Shown piece after piece: positions 1 through 7,589 of a DNA stretch of 50,605 nt (position 1 is its first letter; the number at the start of each line of letters is the position of its first letter). Origin of the DNA: Oceanospirillales bacterium (GTDB taxonomy: Bacteria > Pseudomonadota > Gammaproteobacteria > Pseudomonadales > Balneatricaceae); the NCBI GenBank assembly GCA_018223185.1, contig JAAEYW010000031.1, forward strand, positions 1 to 50,605. The letters are read 5' to 3'. Under the pieces are notes generated by a model. It was given only the letters and a program-made list of their open reading frames with translations, was not told the origin of the DNA and did not search any database. The position numbers and the translations under genes are program-made.

Positions 1-104
1 AGAGCTCGCCAAACGGGCTTAACCATGAAGATATCGATGTTTCTATATCCTTCCCAATAACACGCGAAGAACCTTTTTTTACCTCGAATATCTTCCCGAC
101 AGAC

Positions 105-130
105 ACAAAAAAGGGCCACAAGCGGCCCCC
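105..130 (-). terminator. intrinsic terminator of the small 131-aa gene
   Basis: Read on the minus strand there is a GC-rich stem (GGGCCGC, TTGT loop, GGCCC) followed directly by a run of T residues. It lies about 20 bases past the stop codon of the gene at 151-546, which is the expected place for its rho-independent terminator. Confidence 0.7.
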
Positions 131-150
131 TACGATCTGAATATGCGACT

Positions 151-546
151 TTACTGTTGCATAACGATCGGATTCTCATTCCGATCAAAAATCAGATATC
201 GCGACAGATCCTCACCCATGGTCAGGCCATTTGCCATCTGGTTCAGGTAAGGGTCGGCATCCTCTGTTGTCGGAGCAACACCATTCTCACCGCTTAGTCC
301 GGCGATGATGATGAAGTTCCACTCTTTGGAAATATTATCCGCTTCCGCGACCAACGCTTTAAAAGACTCAATCTCTTCGGGCAGTTTATCCACACACATC
401 ACCGGAGAGATGGCTCCATGCTGCTGCTTACGTTGCTTCTTCGGGTTCGATGAGACGCCTTCGGCATTAGCAAAGAGCAGCAGTAAACGCTGGGGTTGAT
501 CCTGGGATACTGACATCTCCAGCAGATCGGAAAAATTAGCAATCAT
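151..546 (-). CDS. conserved hypothetical protein, 131 aa
   Basis: This is a small soluble protein with no signal peptide and no membrane segment. It has the pattern I associate with a family common in marine gammaproteobacteria: an N-terminal 'sDLL...QPQRLLLLFANAE' stretch, a central 'PVMCVDKLPEEI' motif near residues 48-59, and a C-terminal 'YLIFDRNENPIV' segment. I recall relatives carrying the database name 'ribonucleotide reductase subunit alpha', but nothing here resembles a reductase catalytic domain, so that name is probably wrong. The ATG start is preceded by GAGG at about 10 bases. The gene stands alone with its own terminator. The function is unknown. Confidence 0.7.
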   Translation of the reverse strand: MIANFSDLLEMSVSQDQPQRLLLLFANAEGVSSNPKKQRKQQHGAISPVMCVDKLPEEIESFKALVAEADNISKEWNFIIIAGLSGENGVAPTTEDADPYLNQMANGLTMGEDLSRYLIFDRNENPIVMQQ

Positions 547-1539
547 TGTTTAACTACCTCGCAAGTTGATGCAATTCAGGTTAACCGGTCTGATAAAAAG
601 CATCTTGATATATATCAGTTTCCAAGCGGCATAACGCAATTCATAAGAGGTAGGACACAACATCAAAACTAATTTTTGATGTTGTCATTTATCTTCTTCG
701 ACGGTAAACACCTCCGTCTGGGGATGAAACGCAAACCAAAACAGATTGGTACTCACCAGCTCCCTATGACCCGTTTTTTTGGGATGCTAAGCCCGGCTCA
801 TACACTCAACCGGAAAGAACAGCAGGGGACTTCCATCATATCCACTGTAAGGGTTACGGCTGTAGTCTCTGATCGGGCCAGTGTTACTGGACAGCCCCAG
901 CGGGTCAGGGGTTGTCCTTTCCTAGAATCAAAGTCAGGTGAAAATCCATAAATCGCCTGAACATGAATAAAGATAGGCCGTAATAGTGCCGCATATGCTA
1001 ACGGCCGGAGACATAGAACACATTGTTGCAGCCCTCAGGCCATCCAGTTACACCAGCCCTTTTAGCGTAACTGCAAACTCTATACTGTAAATTCTGACTT
1101 ACATAATGACTCAAAACAGAGACATGATAACTATTTGATATATAACAAAATTATTAATACCAAGTCATTACGCGCCTCCAAACGGCGACACATATCGTCT
1201 ATAGCAGCCTGTATTTATCAGAAGTAACGCTGGCCAATCAACCATGAGAACAATAAGTCATTGTAAATTAATGACATTTGTTTATTGGCGTAGTTAATGC
1301 TTCCTACCTGTTCAGCGTTGGGGTTATGACTTTAAACCACCATCCCCCGAAGCAGCAATAACAACCCACCACTGTATATAAATGTATTTTGGCATGGGCT
1401 CTGATGAGCAAGGGGGAAGAATCCTGACCTCTACAGAATATTAATACTCAGTCAGTGAAAACGTACTGAGGGTTTGTCTATGTGTTTCAGTGCTTATTAA
1501 CAGCGATTTTTGATAACGGATATATGAAGGATCTTTTAC
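547..1539. other. about 1 kb without a supported gene
   Basis: No open frame here has convincing protein character. The longest plus-strand frame (676-951) begins inside a palindrome and looks low-quality. The stretch holds one strong 12-bp palindrome (657-685) and otherwise AT-rich sequence leading into the Ala-rich protein gene. It may contain a long 5' leader or an unrecognised RNA, but I see no known riboswitch signature. Confidence 0.5.
657..685. repeat. perfect 12-bp inverted repeat with 5-base spacer
   Basis: The arm ACAACATCAAAA is followed after five bases by its exact reverse complement TTTTGATGTTGT. It is AT-rich and not followed by a T run, so it is not a typical terminator. It lies upstream of, and divergent from, the 131-aa gene, so an operator or a small structured transcript are both possible. 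Confidence 0.5.
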
Positions 1540-2793
1540 ATGTTTAAAAAAACGGCTATTTCCACTCTGGTACTTTCTTTGTCCTATCTTCCGGTAAGTT
1601 ATGCAGTAGATGCTGCTAATGAACAGAAATTTAGTAGCGAAGAGCTGTTAATCACCACCCTCACTGCTGATGATCAGGCTGCCTTAGAGCAGGCATTGGC
1701 TGATGATGCCATTGCACAAGCTGCGCTAGAGGCCGATGCAGCGGCGCAACAGGCCGCCGATGCCGATGTCGCAGCACAAGCCGCGCTAGAAGCTGATGCA
1801 GCGAGCCTGGAAGCGACCGCCGCCGACACAGCCGCTCAGGCAGCAATTGATGCCGACGCAGAAGCACTGGCAGCAGCTGAATCGGATGCTGCGGCAGCAG
1901 CAGCGCAAACAGCCGCTGACGCAGATCCGACAGATGCAAACCTTGCACTTGCGACAGAGCTGCAAGCTATAGCAGATGCAACCGATGCCAATGAGCTACA
2001 AGCGATCGCCGATGAAACCGATGCGGCTGCGCTGCAGGCGATTGCAGATCAGACTGACGCCGATGCCCTGCAGGCAATCGCAGATGAAACCGACGCTGAG
2101 CAATTGCAGGCATTAGCTGACGAGACAGATGCTGAGGCACTACAAACGATTGCAGAACAAACAGATGCTGAAGCGCTGCTAGCGATTGCCGAACTGACAG
2201 ATGCTGATGCGATTCAAGCCGATATTGATTTAACCGCTGAACTGGTAGGGCAGCTGTCTCCAGAACAACTGTTTGCAATGAACCGGTCGTTAAATAACGC
2301 AGCGAACGGGAAATTAATGCTTGATATCGATGCTGATGATTTACAGCGTGTGATTGACGGCAATTTTAATAAGCAGCAGATAAATGCTTTCACCCAGTCA
2401 TTCGAACAAGAAGCCCGCTTCCAGACAAAAGCGGATAAATTCACCGCTTTATACGATGAAAGCGGTGAAGAGCACTTCCTGGATAAAGCCACCGCCATGG
2501 AGCAAAAGGGAGCCCTGCAAAAAGCAAAATTTGATGCACGTATTGAAAAGTTTTCAGCGCAATCCGTAGATGGTGCAAAAAGTCAGGTTAAGAAAGCAGC
2601 CCAGGAAACCGCAAAAAGTACTGCTAAAGACTCCGCGCAAACCGTAGCCAAAGGTGAAGCCCAACAGGCAGCGAAAGCCGCGGCTAAAGAAACAGCTAAG
2701 GAAATGGCGAAAGCTACCGCAAAAGAAACGGCCAAAGACGCAGCCAAAAAAGCCGCCCGGGAAAACGCCAAGAAAGCAGCTAAACTCTCCTAA
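1540..2793 (+). CDS. exported Ala-rich repeat protein, 417 aa
   Basis: The first 22 residues look like a Sec signal peptide: KK, then a hydrophobic stretch ending near 'SYA'. The mature protein has three zones. Residues about 43-130 are an acidic Ala/Asp-rich helical region. Residues 141-232 form almost eight tandem 12-residue repeats of the type LQAIADETDAEA. After a more ordinary middle (about 233-340), the last 70 residues are a basic tail of 'AAKETAK'-like steps resembling LEA or histone-H1-type repeats. The protein therefore runs from strongly acidic to strongly basic, and no catalytic domain is visible. ATG follows a GAAGGAT ribosome site at 1526-1532. A terminator follows the gene, so it is probably transcribed alone. 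An envelope, periplasmic or secreted coiled-coil role is inference only. Confidence 0.75.
   Translation: MFKKTAISTLVLSLSYLPVSYAVDAANEQKFSSEELLITTLTADDQAALEQALADDAIAQAALEADAAAQQAADADVAAQAALEADAASLEATAADTAAQAAIDADAEALAAAESDAAAAAAQTAADADPTDANLALATELQAIADATDANELQAIADETDAAALQAIADQTDADALQAIADETDAEQLQALADETDAEALQTIAEQTDAEALLAIAELTDADAIQADIDLTAELVGQLSPEQLFAMNRSLNNAANGKLMLDIDADDLQRVIDGNFNKQQINAFTQSFEQEARFQTKADKFTALYDESGEEHFLDKATAMEQKGALQKAKFDARIEKFSAQSVDGAKSQVKKAAQETAKSTAKDSAQTVAKGEAQQAAKAAAKETAKEMAKATAKETAKDAAKKAARENAKKAAKLS
1960..2235 (+). repeat. 36-bp coding tandem repeats (about 7.7 copies)
   Basis: The DNA encoding residues 141-232 of the Ala-rich protein is an array of 36-bp units, each giving LQ(A/T)(I/L)A(D/E)xTDAxx. 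The units differ at many third positions while keeping the amino-acid pattern, which suggests an old array held by selection rather than a recent slippage product. Confidence 0.8.
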
Positions 2794-2814
2794 CTTTAAC
2801 CAGAAAACCTCTAC

Positions 2815-2852
2815 CAGGTCCCGTAAGCTATAAACGCTACGGGACCTGTTTT
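2815..2852 (+). terminator. intrinsic terminator after the Ala-rich protein gene
   Basis: A perfect 11-bp stem (CAGGTCCCGTA and its complement, 2815-2825 and 2838-2848) is followed by GTTTTC. It sits between the stop codon at 2793 and the next start at 2898, so the two neighbouring genes are likely separate transcripts. Confidence 0.75.
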
Positions 2853-2897
2853 CAGGTTCCCTCGATACCCGTTTGATAAAAGGATAATCGGCTTATC

Positions 2898-3809
2898 ATG
2901 GATAAAGCTAAAACGAATATTTTATGTGTAAGTGCGATGCTGCTATCCAGCTCACTATCATTTGCGCAGGAAGCCCCTCTCTCGCTATCAGCATCAATTG
3001 GTGCTGAATACGATGATAATATCTCTGTCTCTGCACTGGATACAACGACCGGCCAATCTGATGAAGCATTAATTGTCGACTTTTCAGCGGGCTATATGGC
3101 CATGAAGAGCGAAACGACTGAACTCGAACTGGTCTACGACCTCTACCAAAGTAAGCATAATTCGCTCAGTGACTTTGATTTGCAGATTCACACGCTGTCG
3201 GCCTTTGGATCCAGAGAGGTGGGTGATAAAGACCTGGGCCTTTACTACAGCTATTCAATGGTTGATTTGGGCGGTGAGGACCTATATGACTCCCATAGCC
3301 TTACCCCGTCTTTAGGACTCGCATTAGCTGAAGGCTGGTATAACCGTTTCAGCTATAGCCTGGTCGTAAAAGATTTTGCTTCAGACTCTGGGCGCGATGC
3401 GACTCAGAACAGCGTATCTGCGGATAACTATTACTTCTTTATGGATAATGCCGCCTATATCACTTTAGGTGCGAAGCTGGAACGGGAAGACACTGACAAT
3501 AACGAGCTGGATTACCAGGCACTCTATATAAAGACTGCCATTTCTATACCTCTTCATTACAACAATAAAAAGGTAATTGATTTTAAAGGCAAATATGAGC
3601 GCTACTGGCGAGATTATGACAATGTCACTTTCTCGATAGGTAAAAAGCGGGATGATAATCAGGATCTGATCGGTCTTGAGTTCATCAAAGCTATTAATGA
3701 GAACGTTGATGTTGTATTTGATTATGAGTACACAAATACGCAATCTAACTTACCTTCCGTAGATGCCGAAGGCAACGTTATCTCATTAAAGATAGCGATG
3801 GACTTCTAA
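2898..3809 (+). CDS. predicted outer-membrane beta-barrel protein, 303 aa
   Basis: Residues 1-23 form a signal peptide ending 'SLSFA', probably cut before QEAP. The mature part begins 'LSASIGAEYDDNIS', typical of barrels that open with a strand, an outward loop and Asp/Asn-rich turns. Alternating hydrophobic and polar strands follow throughout. The protein ends in phenylalanine ('LKIAMDF'), the C-terminal signature recognised by the BAM complex. No Cys-containing lipobox is present. Its length suits a barrel of about 12-14 strands. The substrate is unknown. It follows the Ala-rich exported protein but is separated from it by a terminator. Confidence 0.7.
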   Translation: MDKAKTNILCVSAMLLSSSLSFAQEAPLSLSASIGAEYDDNISVSALDTTTGQSDEALIVDFSAGYMAMKSETTELELVYDLYQSKHNSLSDFDLQIHTLSAFGSREVGDKDLGLYYSYSMVDLGGEDLYDSHSLTPSLGLALAEGWYNRFSYSLVVKDFASDSGRDATQNSVSADNYYFFMDNAAYITLGAKLEREDTDNNELDYQALYIKTAISIPLHYNNKKVIDFKGKYERYWRDYDNVTFSIGKKRDDNQDLIGLEFIKAINENVDVVFDYEYTNTQSNLPSVDAEGNVISLKIAMDF

Positions 3810-4346
3810 TTCACGGAATAAGGCAAAAACTGAACGCTTTCACGCCCATGTAATGACCTTCGCAGGACTCAACGTCGACGATGGAAATCATGGGCGCAAC
3901 AACAAAGTATGGAGAGTTACTCCTGCTTACCTGCCTCCAGCTTACCCAGGCGCAAATTGTTCGCTTAAAAGCGATAACCCACCAGACATCGTCATCTGGC
4001 GCGCAATGTTAAACTACGCCGGTGCATCAAACCGTCGCTATCTTCGGCGTCGCCGTAACGAACTGACCTCTTCCCTGACAATCGAACCAGGCCCACAGAT
4101 ACCTCACTGCGCCAATTGCTTTTTCAATGACTCTATCAAGGAGTATTAGTGGGTAGTGTTGCGCTAAGCGACTACACCCGATCAGCTGCATTGTCAGACG
4201 TAGAGAAAGGCACACTGCCGACTGCGCTGGCACCCGTGGCCCGGCGCTATCGACTGGCAAACGGAAAAGTCTGTCGCAGCAAATTTAAAAAATAGAAATG
4301 CAATGAAGTAAATAAAAAAGCGGGAATGAAAACAGGATAAATAAGT
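3810..4346. other. 537 bp without a supported gene
   Basis: This interval lies between the beta-barrel gene and tRNA-Leu. Short frames exist on both strands (3853-4149 plus, 4027-4260 minus), but they overlap each other, lack ribosome sites and have Arg/Pro/Cys-rich noise-like translations. I see no RNA signature or terminator in it. It could be decayed coding sequence. Confidence 0.45.
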
Positions 4347-4433
4347 TGGTGCAGATGGGGAGACTCGAACTCCCACGCCCGTGAAGGCACTAGCACCTGA
4401 AGCTAGCGTGTCTACCAATTCCACCACATCTGC
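4347..4433 (-). tRNA. tRNA-Leu (anticodon CAG)
   Basis: On the minus strand the acceptor arm GCAGATG pairs with CATCTGC, followed by a discriminator A and an encoded CCA end. The anticodon stem CTAGC/GCTAG encloses the loop TTCAGGT, giving anticodon CAG. A long variable arm, as in leucine tRNAs, follows, and the T arm contains GTTCGAGTC. Its length of 87 bases including CCA is usual. A good promoter lies just upstream. Confidence 0.96.
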
Positions 4434-4449
4434 TCCGAAAGAGGAGCGC

Positions 4450-4478
4450 ATTATAAAGACGAGCTTTTCATTTGTGAA
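4450..4478 (-). promoter_or_regulatory. sigma-70 promoter of tRNA-Leu
   Basis: On the minus strand a -35 element TTCACA (4478-4473) and a perfect -10 element TATAAT (4455-4450) are separated by 17 bases. Transcription would begin about 10 bases before the tRNA. Confidence 0.75.
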
Positions 4479-4500
4479 GTGCCCACAAGCACTTTTTTTA
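4477..4500 (+). terminator. hairpin with T run, orientation puzzling
   Basis: AAGTGC, a six-base loop and GCACTT are followed by seven T residues on the plus strand. No plus-strand gene ends here. It lies between znuA and the tRNA, both on the minus strand, and touches the -35 of the tRNA promoter. It may stop antisense transcription, or on the minus strand act as a weak znuA terminator. Confidence 0.35.
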
Positions 4501-4504
4501 TTTT

Positions 4505-5446
4505 TTATTCTTCAGAGAGGCAGTTAGTGAAGCTATCTGCCAGAGATTGCAGATATTTACTGTACCCTCCACGCGCGGCTTCAATCTCAACCGCAAGAGG
4601 ATCAAGCCGTCCCACGCGGATATTCAGTCCCCGAATAAGGCTATCGACAACCGGCGCTTTGAACTGAGGCTCAACAAAAACACAGTGGGCTTTGTTGGTT
4701 TCCAGTGCCTTACGTATCTCGCTGAGCCGGCGGGCACCAGGCTTACGGCCCGGATCGACAGTAAAATACCCCAGCTGATTCAGCTGATAATGCTCAACAA
4801 AGCTACTGAATGCATCGTGAAACACATAAAAACCAACAGCTGAAATACTTTTCAGCTGTTGCTGAAGCTGCTGATCGGTGCGCAAAAGACGGGCGGCAAA
4901 ATCATCGTACGCCTGCTGGTAGATCGCAGCCTCTTCCGGATACAACACCACCAACCGGTCTTTAATCCTGTCAGCAGCCGCCAGCGCGCGATCCGGAGCC
5001 ATCCAGAAATGAGGATCTGCACCATCATGATGGTGTTCATCCTCATGCCCGCCGGCATCATCAGAATGAGCCGCATCGACGTTTTCTGTTTCCGGGTTCG
5101 CCGGGTGATGATCGTCATCGTCTTCAAGCAGCGCCAGAGCAGGGCGTTCCAGCTGACTAACGGTTTTTGTCAGAAACAGCTCGAGGCCCGGTCCACCCCA
5201 GATAAACAGATCTGCATCATGTATCTGGCCTATCGAGGACGGTTTAAGAGAGTAATGATGAGGCGAACTTCCTGAGGGTAACAAAACATCAACGTGCGCC
5301 AGATCACCGAGCATATCCTTTGCAATCAGCTGAATGGGCTTAATGCTGGCCAGTACCCGAATCTGACCGGCTGTTGCCGTTTGCGTTCCGAAAACAGAGA
5401 TAGTGAGCAAAAGCAGAACAATTGTTGAAGATAATCTGGAAATCAT
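4505..5446 (-). CDS. znuA: zinc ABC transporter periplasmic zinc-binding protein
   Basis: ZnuA captures Zn(II) in the periplasm and delivers it to ZnuBC. A signal peptide covers residues 1-26 (ending 'TATA'). The mature protein starts 'IRVLASIKPIQLIAKDM', typical of cluster A-I substrate-binding proteins. The Zn-ligand region 'SPHHYSLKPS' is near residues 61-70. A long Asp/His-rich loop spans residues about 109-145 and is followed by 'DPHFWMAPDRA', containing the second His ligand. The His-rich loop is a hallmark of zinc rather than manganese binding. The length of 313 aa is normal. The gene diverges from zur-znuCB around a Zur box, so repression by zinc-loaded Zur is expected. Confidence 0.95.
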   Translation of the reverse strand: MISRLSSTIVLLLLTISVFGTQTATAGQIRVLASIKPIQLIAKDMLGDLAHVDVLLPSGSSPHHYSLKPSSIGQIHDADLFIWGGPGLELFLTKTVSQLERPALALLEDDDDHHPANPETENVDAAHSDDAGGHEDEHHHDGADPHFWMAPDRALAAADRIKDRLVVLYPEEAAIYQQAYDDFAARLLRTDQQLQQQLKSISAVGFYVFHDAFSSFVEHYQLNQLGYFTVDPGRKPGARRLSEIRKALETNKAHCVFVEPQFKAPVVDSLIRGLNIRVGRLDPLAVEIEAARGGYSKYLQSLADSFTNCLSEE

Positions 5447-5475
5447 CGGAAGCAGCCACTGTTAATTAAAGAAAT

Positions 5476-5498
5476 GCAAAGTTATAATATAACAATTA
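5476..5498. promoter_or_regulatory. Zur box between znuA and zur
   Basis: The core GTTATAATATAAC (5481-5493) is a perfect palindrome and matches the centre of the known gammaproteobacterial Zur operator, which has GTTATA-n-TATAAC at its heart. It lies in the 72-base divergent spacer between znuA and zur and contains TATAAT-like promoter sequence. One site could therefore control both directions. Confidence 0.8.
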
Positions 5499-5518
5499 AT
5501 ATATCAACCGGTTTTATT

Positions 5519-6013
5519 ATGGCGCCTCAATCCGTAAACAACATCGCCCACCAGCCCGATCATGACCACAGTCGCTGTGTCAAAACTGCACTGCAACAGG
5601 CACAGACGCTGTGTAAAACCAATGGCCAGCGACTGACTAAAATCCGTGAACTGGTGCTCAAACTCATCTGGCAAAGCCATAAACCACTGGGCGCTTATGA
5701 TCTGCTACCCGCTATTGCCAAAGCCGGCTTTAACTCGGCGCCACCGACTGTCTACCGGGCACTGGATTTTCTTCAGGAGCAGGGGCTGGTGCACCGGCTG
5801 GCCACACTGAACGCTTTTATTGGTTGCAGTCATCCGGAACACAGCCACTCGGGTTATTTTCTGATCTGTCAGAGTTGCGGAACCACCGCTGAACTCGAGT
5901 CCAGCGAGTTACACAACAGTATTCAAAACTTCGCCGGTAACGCCGGATTCTCGGTGGAACAGGAAAATATCGAAATTCTGGGACGCTGTCCCGGTTGTCA
6001 GGAGAACGTATGA
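5519..6013 (+). CDS. zur: Fur-family zinc uptake regulator
   Basis: Zur is a zinc-sensing repressor of zinc uptake genes. The winged helix (about residues 25-85) contains 'APPTVYRALDFLQEQGLVHRL', the Fur-type recognition region. The C-terminal half has the metal-binding 'CSHPEHSHSG' segment and two structural-zinc cysteine pairs, CQSC and CPGC. I chose the ATG at 5519, giving 164 aa, because an upstream in-frame ATG at 5474 would put the Zur box inside the coding sequence and add an unrelated tail. The last codons overlap znuC by four bases (ATGA), so the two are translationally coupled. Autoregulation by the adjacent box is likely. Confidence 0.93.
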   Translation: MAPQSVNNIAHQPDHDHSRCVKTALQQAQTLCKTNGQRLTKIRELVLKLIWQSHKPLGAYDLLPAIAKAGFNSAPPTVYRALDFLQEQGLVHRLATLNAFIGCSHPEHSHSGYFLICQSCGTTAELESSELHNSIQNFAGNAGFSVEQENIEILGRCPGCQENV

Positions 6014-6798
6014 GCCCGGCTAATCTGGTCGAAATTACCGGCCTGAACATCAGCTTTGGTAACAACAGCGTTGTCGAAAATGTTTCCATGGCCCTGAAGC
6101 GGGGCGAAATTACCACGCTGATCGGCCCCAACGGGGCAGGGAAAACCACGCTGGTTAAAGCTGTTCTGGGGCTTCTGTCTCCGACCAGTGGTACGATTAA
6201 GAGGTCCTCCGCACTGCGTATCGGTTATATGCCGCAGAAACTGCATATTGATACGACGTTTCCCCTTACCGTGGCGCGGTTTCTGAAGACCGCCGCCTTT
6301 GCCAGCATTGAAGACCGGATTGTCGCGTTACAGTCGGTTCGTGCCGAACACCTCCTGAAACAATCGGTTCACAGCTTATCCGGCGGCGAAATGCAGCGGG
6401 TGCTGCTGGCCCGGGCCCTGCTGCGTAAACCAGAGCTTCTGGTACTGGATGAACCGGCTCAGGGGGTGGATATTAACGGCCAGACCGAGCTGTATAAGCT
6501 GATCGCCAGCATCCGTGATAAATACAACTGCGCGGTACTGATGATTTCGCACGATCTGCATCTGGTTATGGCTGCCACCGATCAGGTGATCTGCCTGAAC
6601 CATCATATCTGCTGTTCCGGTCATCCGGAGCAGGTCAGCGCTGACCCGTCCTATATCGAACTGTTTGGCATACCCGGCGCTGAAAGCCTCGCGCTTTATA
6701 GTCACCACCACAATCATCAGCATAATAATCATGGTGATATCCTCCCGCTGCCTGATGAACAGGAAAGCGATCATCACCACTGCGGAGGGCACCACTGA
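6010..6798 (+). CDS. znuC: zinc ABC transporter ATP-binding protein
   Basis: ZnuC is the ATPase of the zinc importer. Visible motifs are Walker A (GPNGAGKTT), Q-loop 'YMPQKL', signature LSGGEMQR, Walker B 'LLVLDEPAQGVD' and the switch His in 'LMISHDLHLV'. The last 50 residues are very rich in His ('HHHNHQHNNHG', 'DHHHCGGHH'), as in other ZnuC proteins, and may hold or sense zinc. The ATG at 6010 is preferred over an in-frame TTG at 5995 because GGAG lies six to nine bases before it. It overlaps the zur stop as ATGA and is followed by znuB with a one-base overlap. Confidence 0.95.
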   Translation: MSPANLVEITGLNISFGNNSVVENVSMALKRGEITTLIGPNGAGKTTLVKAVLGLLSPTSGTIKRSSALRIGYMPQKLHIDTTFPLTVARFLKTAAFASIEDRIVALQSVRAEHLLKQSVHSLSGGEMQRVLLARALLRKPELLVLDEPAQGVDINGQTELYKLIASIRDKYNCAVLMISHDLHLVMAATDQVICLNHHICCSGHPEQVSADPSYIELFGIPGAESLALYSHHHNHQHNNHGDILPLPDEQESDHHHCGGHH

Positions 6799-7589
6799 TG
6801 CCTGAATTTCTGCTACTTGCCCTGCTGGGTGGTATTGGGGTTGCACTGGTAGCCGGACCGCTGGGCTCTTTTGTCGTATGGCGGAGAATGGCCTATTTTG
6901 GCGATACCCTGGCTCACTCAGCCCTGCTGGGAATAGCGGTCGGCGTGCTGTTTGATATCAACTTCAATCTGGCGGTGGTCAGCTGTTGTGTGATCCTGGC
7001 ACTGATTCTGGTCAGTCTGCAGCGGCAGCGGCTGGTGGCAACCGACACCCTGCTGGGTATTATGGCCCACAGCAGCCTGTCGCTGGGTCTGGTAGCCGTT
7101 GCCTTGCTGGATGACGTCAGGGTCGACCTGATGGAATATCTGTTTGGCGACCTTCTGGCGATCACGCCCACGGATCTGTTCTGGATCTATGGTGGCGGAG
7201 GCGTTGTCATGCTATTGATCTGGAAGCTCTGGAATCCGCTGCTGGCCGTGACTATCAATGAGGAACTGGCGCAGGTTGAAGGCGTACCGGTGGCCCGGAT
7301 ACGACTGGCTCTGATGCTGTTAATCGGGGTGGTTATCGCTATCGCTATGAAAGTGGTGGGTATTCTGCTGATCACCTCTCTGCTGATTATTCCCGCCGCC
7401 AGCGCCCGGCGCCTGGCCAGCTCTCCGGAGCAGATGGCAGTAATTGCCAGTCTGCTGGGCGTTGTTGCCGTAATCCTCGGACTCTCGGCATCAATGCAGT
7501 TTGATACCCCGGCAGGCCCCTCAGTGGTTGTGGCTGCACTGGTTCAGTTTCTGCTGCTTTACTCTCTGCCGATCCGCAGCGTGGCATGA
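6798..7589 (+). CDS. znuB: zinc ABC transporter permease
   Basis: ZnuB is the membrane channel subunit of the zinc importer and belongs to the ABC-3 permease family. The protein is almost wholly hydrophobic with about eight to nine helices. It carries the conserved 'RRMAYFGDTLAHSALLG' segment near the N terminus and 'KVVGILLITSLLIIPAASARRLA' in the second half. Its length of 263 aa is typical. It overlaps znuC upstream (TGATG) and the MATE gene downstream (ATGA), so the whole run appears to be one translational chain. Confidence 0.95.
   Translation: MPEFLLLALLGGIGVALVAGPLGSFVVWRRMAYFGDTLAHSALLGIAVGVLFDINFNLAVVSCCVILALILVSLQRQRLVATDTLLGIMAHSSLSLGLVAVALLDDVRVDLMEYLFGDLLAITPTDLFWIYGGGGVVMLLIWKLWNPLLAVTINEELAQVEGVPVARIRLALMLLIGVVIAIAMKVVGILLITSLLIIPAASARRLASSPEQMAVIASLLGVVAVILGLSASMQFDTPAGPSVVVAALVQFLLLYSLPIRSVA

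Noticed and set aside
386-394. Perfect DnaA-box sequence TTATCCACA (another at 19469-19477) as evidence for oriC
   Set aside because: Both are isolated single boxes inside coding sequences, without clustering or an AT-rich unwinding region. One or two are expected by chance in 50 kb.
676-951. 91-codon plus-strand open frame
   Set aside because: It starts inside a palindrome, has no ribosome site, and its translation has no domain or signal character. It is probably chance openness.
1380-1539. Riboswitch in the leader of the Ala-rich protein gene
   Set aside because: I looked for cyclic-di-GMP, lysine and cobalamin riboswitch hallmarks and found no convincing conserved core.
3853-4260. Overlapping short frames on both strands
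   Set aside because: They overlap each other on opposite strands, have Arg/Pro/Cys-rich noise-like translations and no ribosome sites.
4194-4451. 85-codon minus-strand frame
   Set aside because: It reads straight through tRNA-Leu (VELVDTLAS is the usual translation of that tRNA), so it is a shadow.
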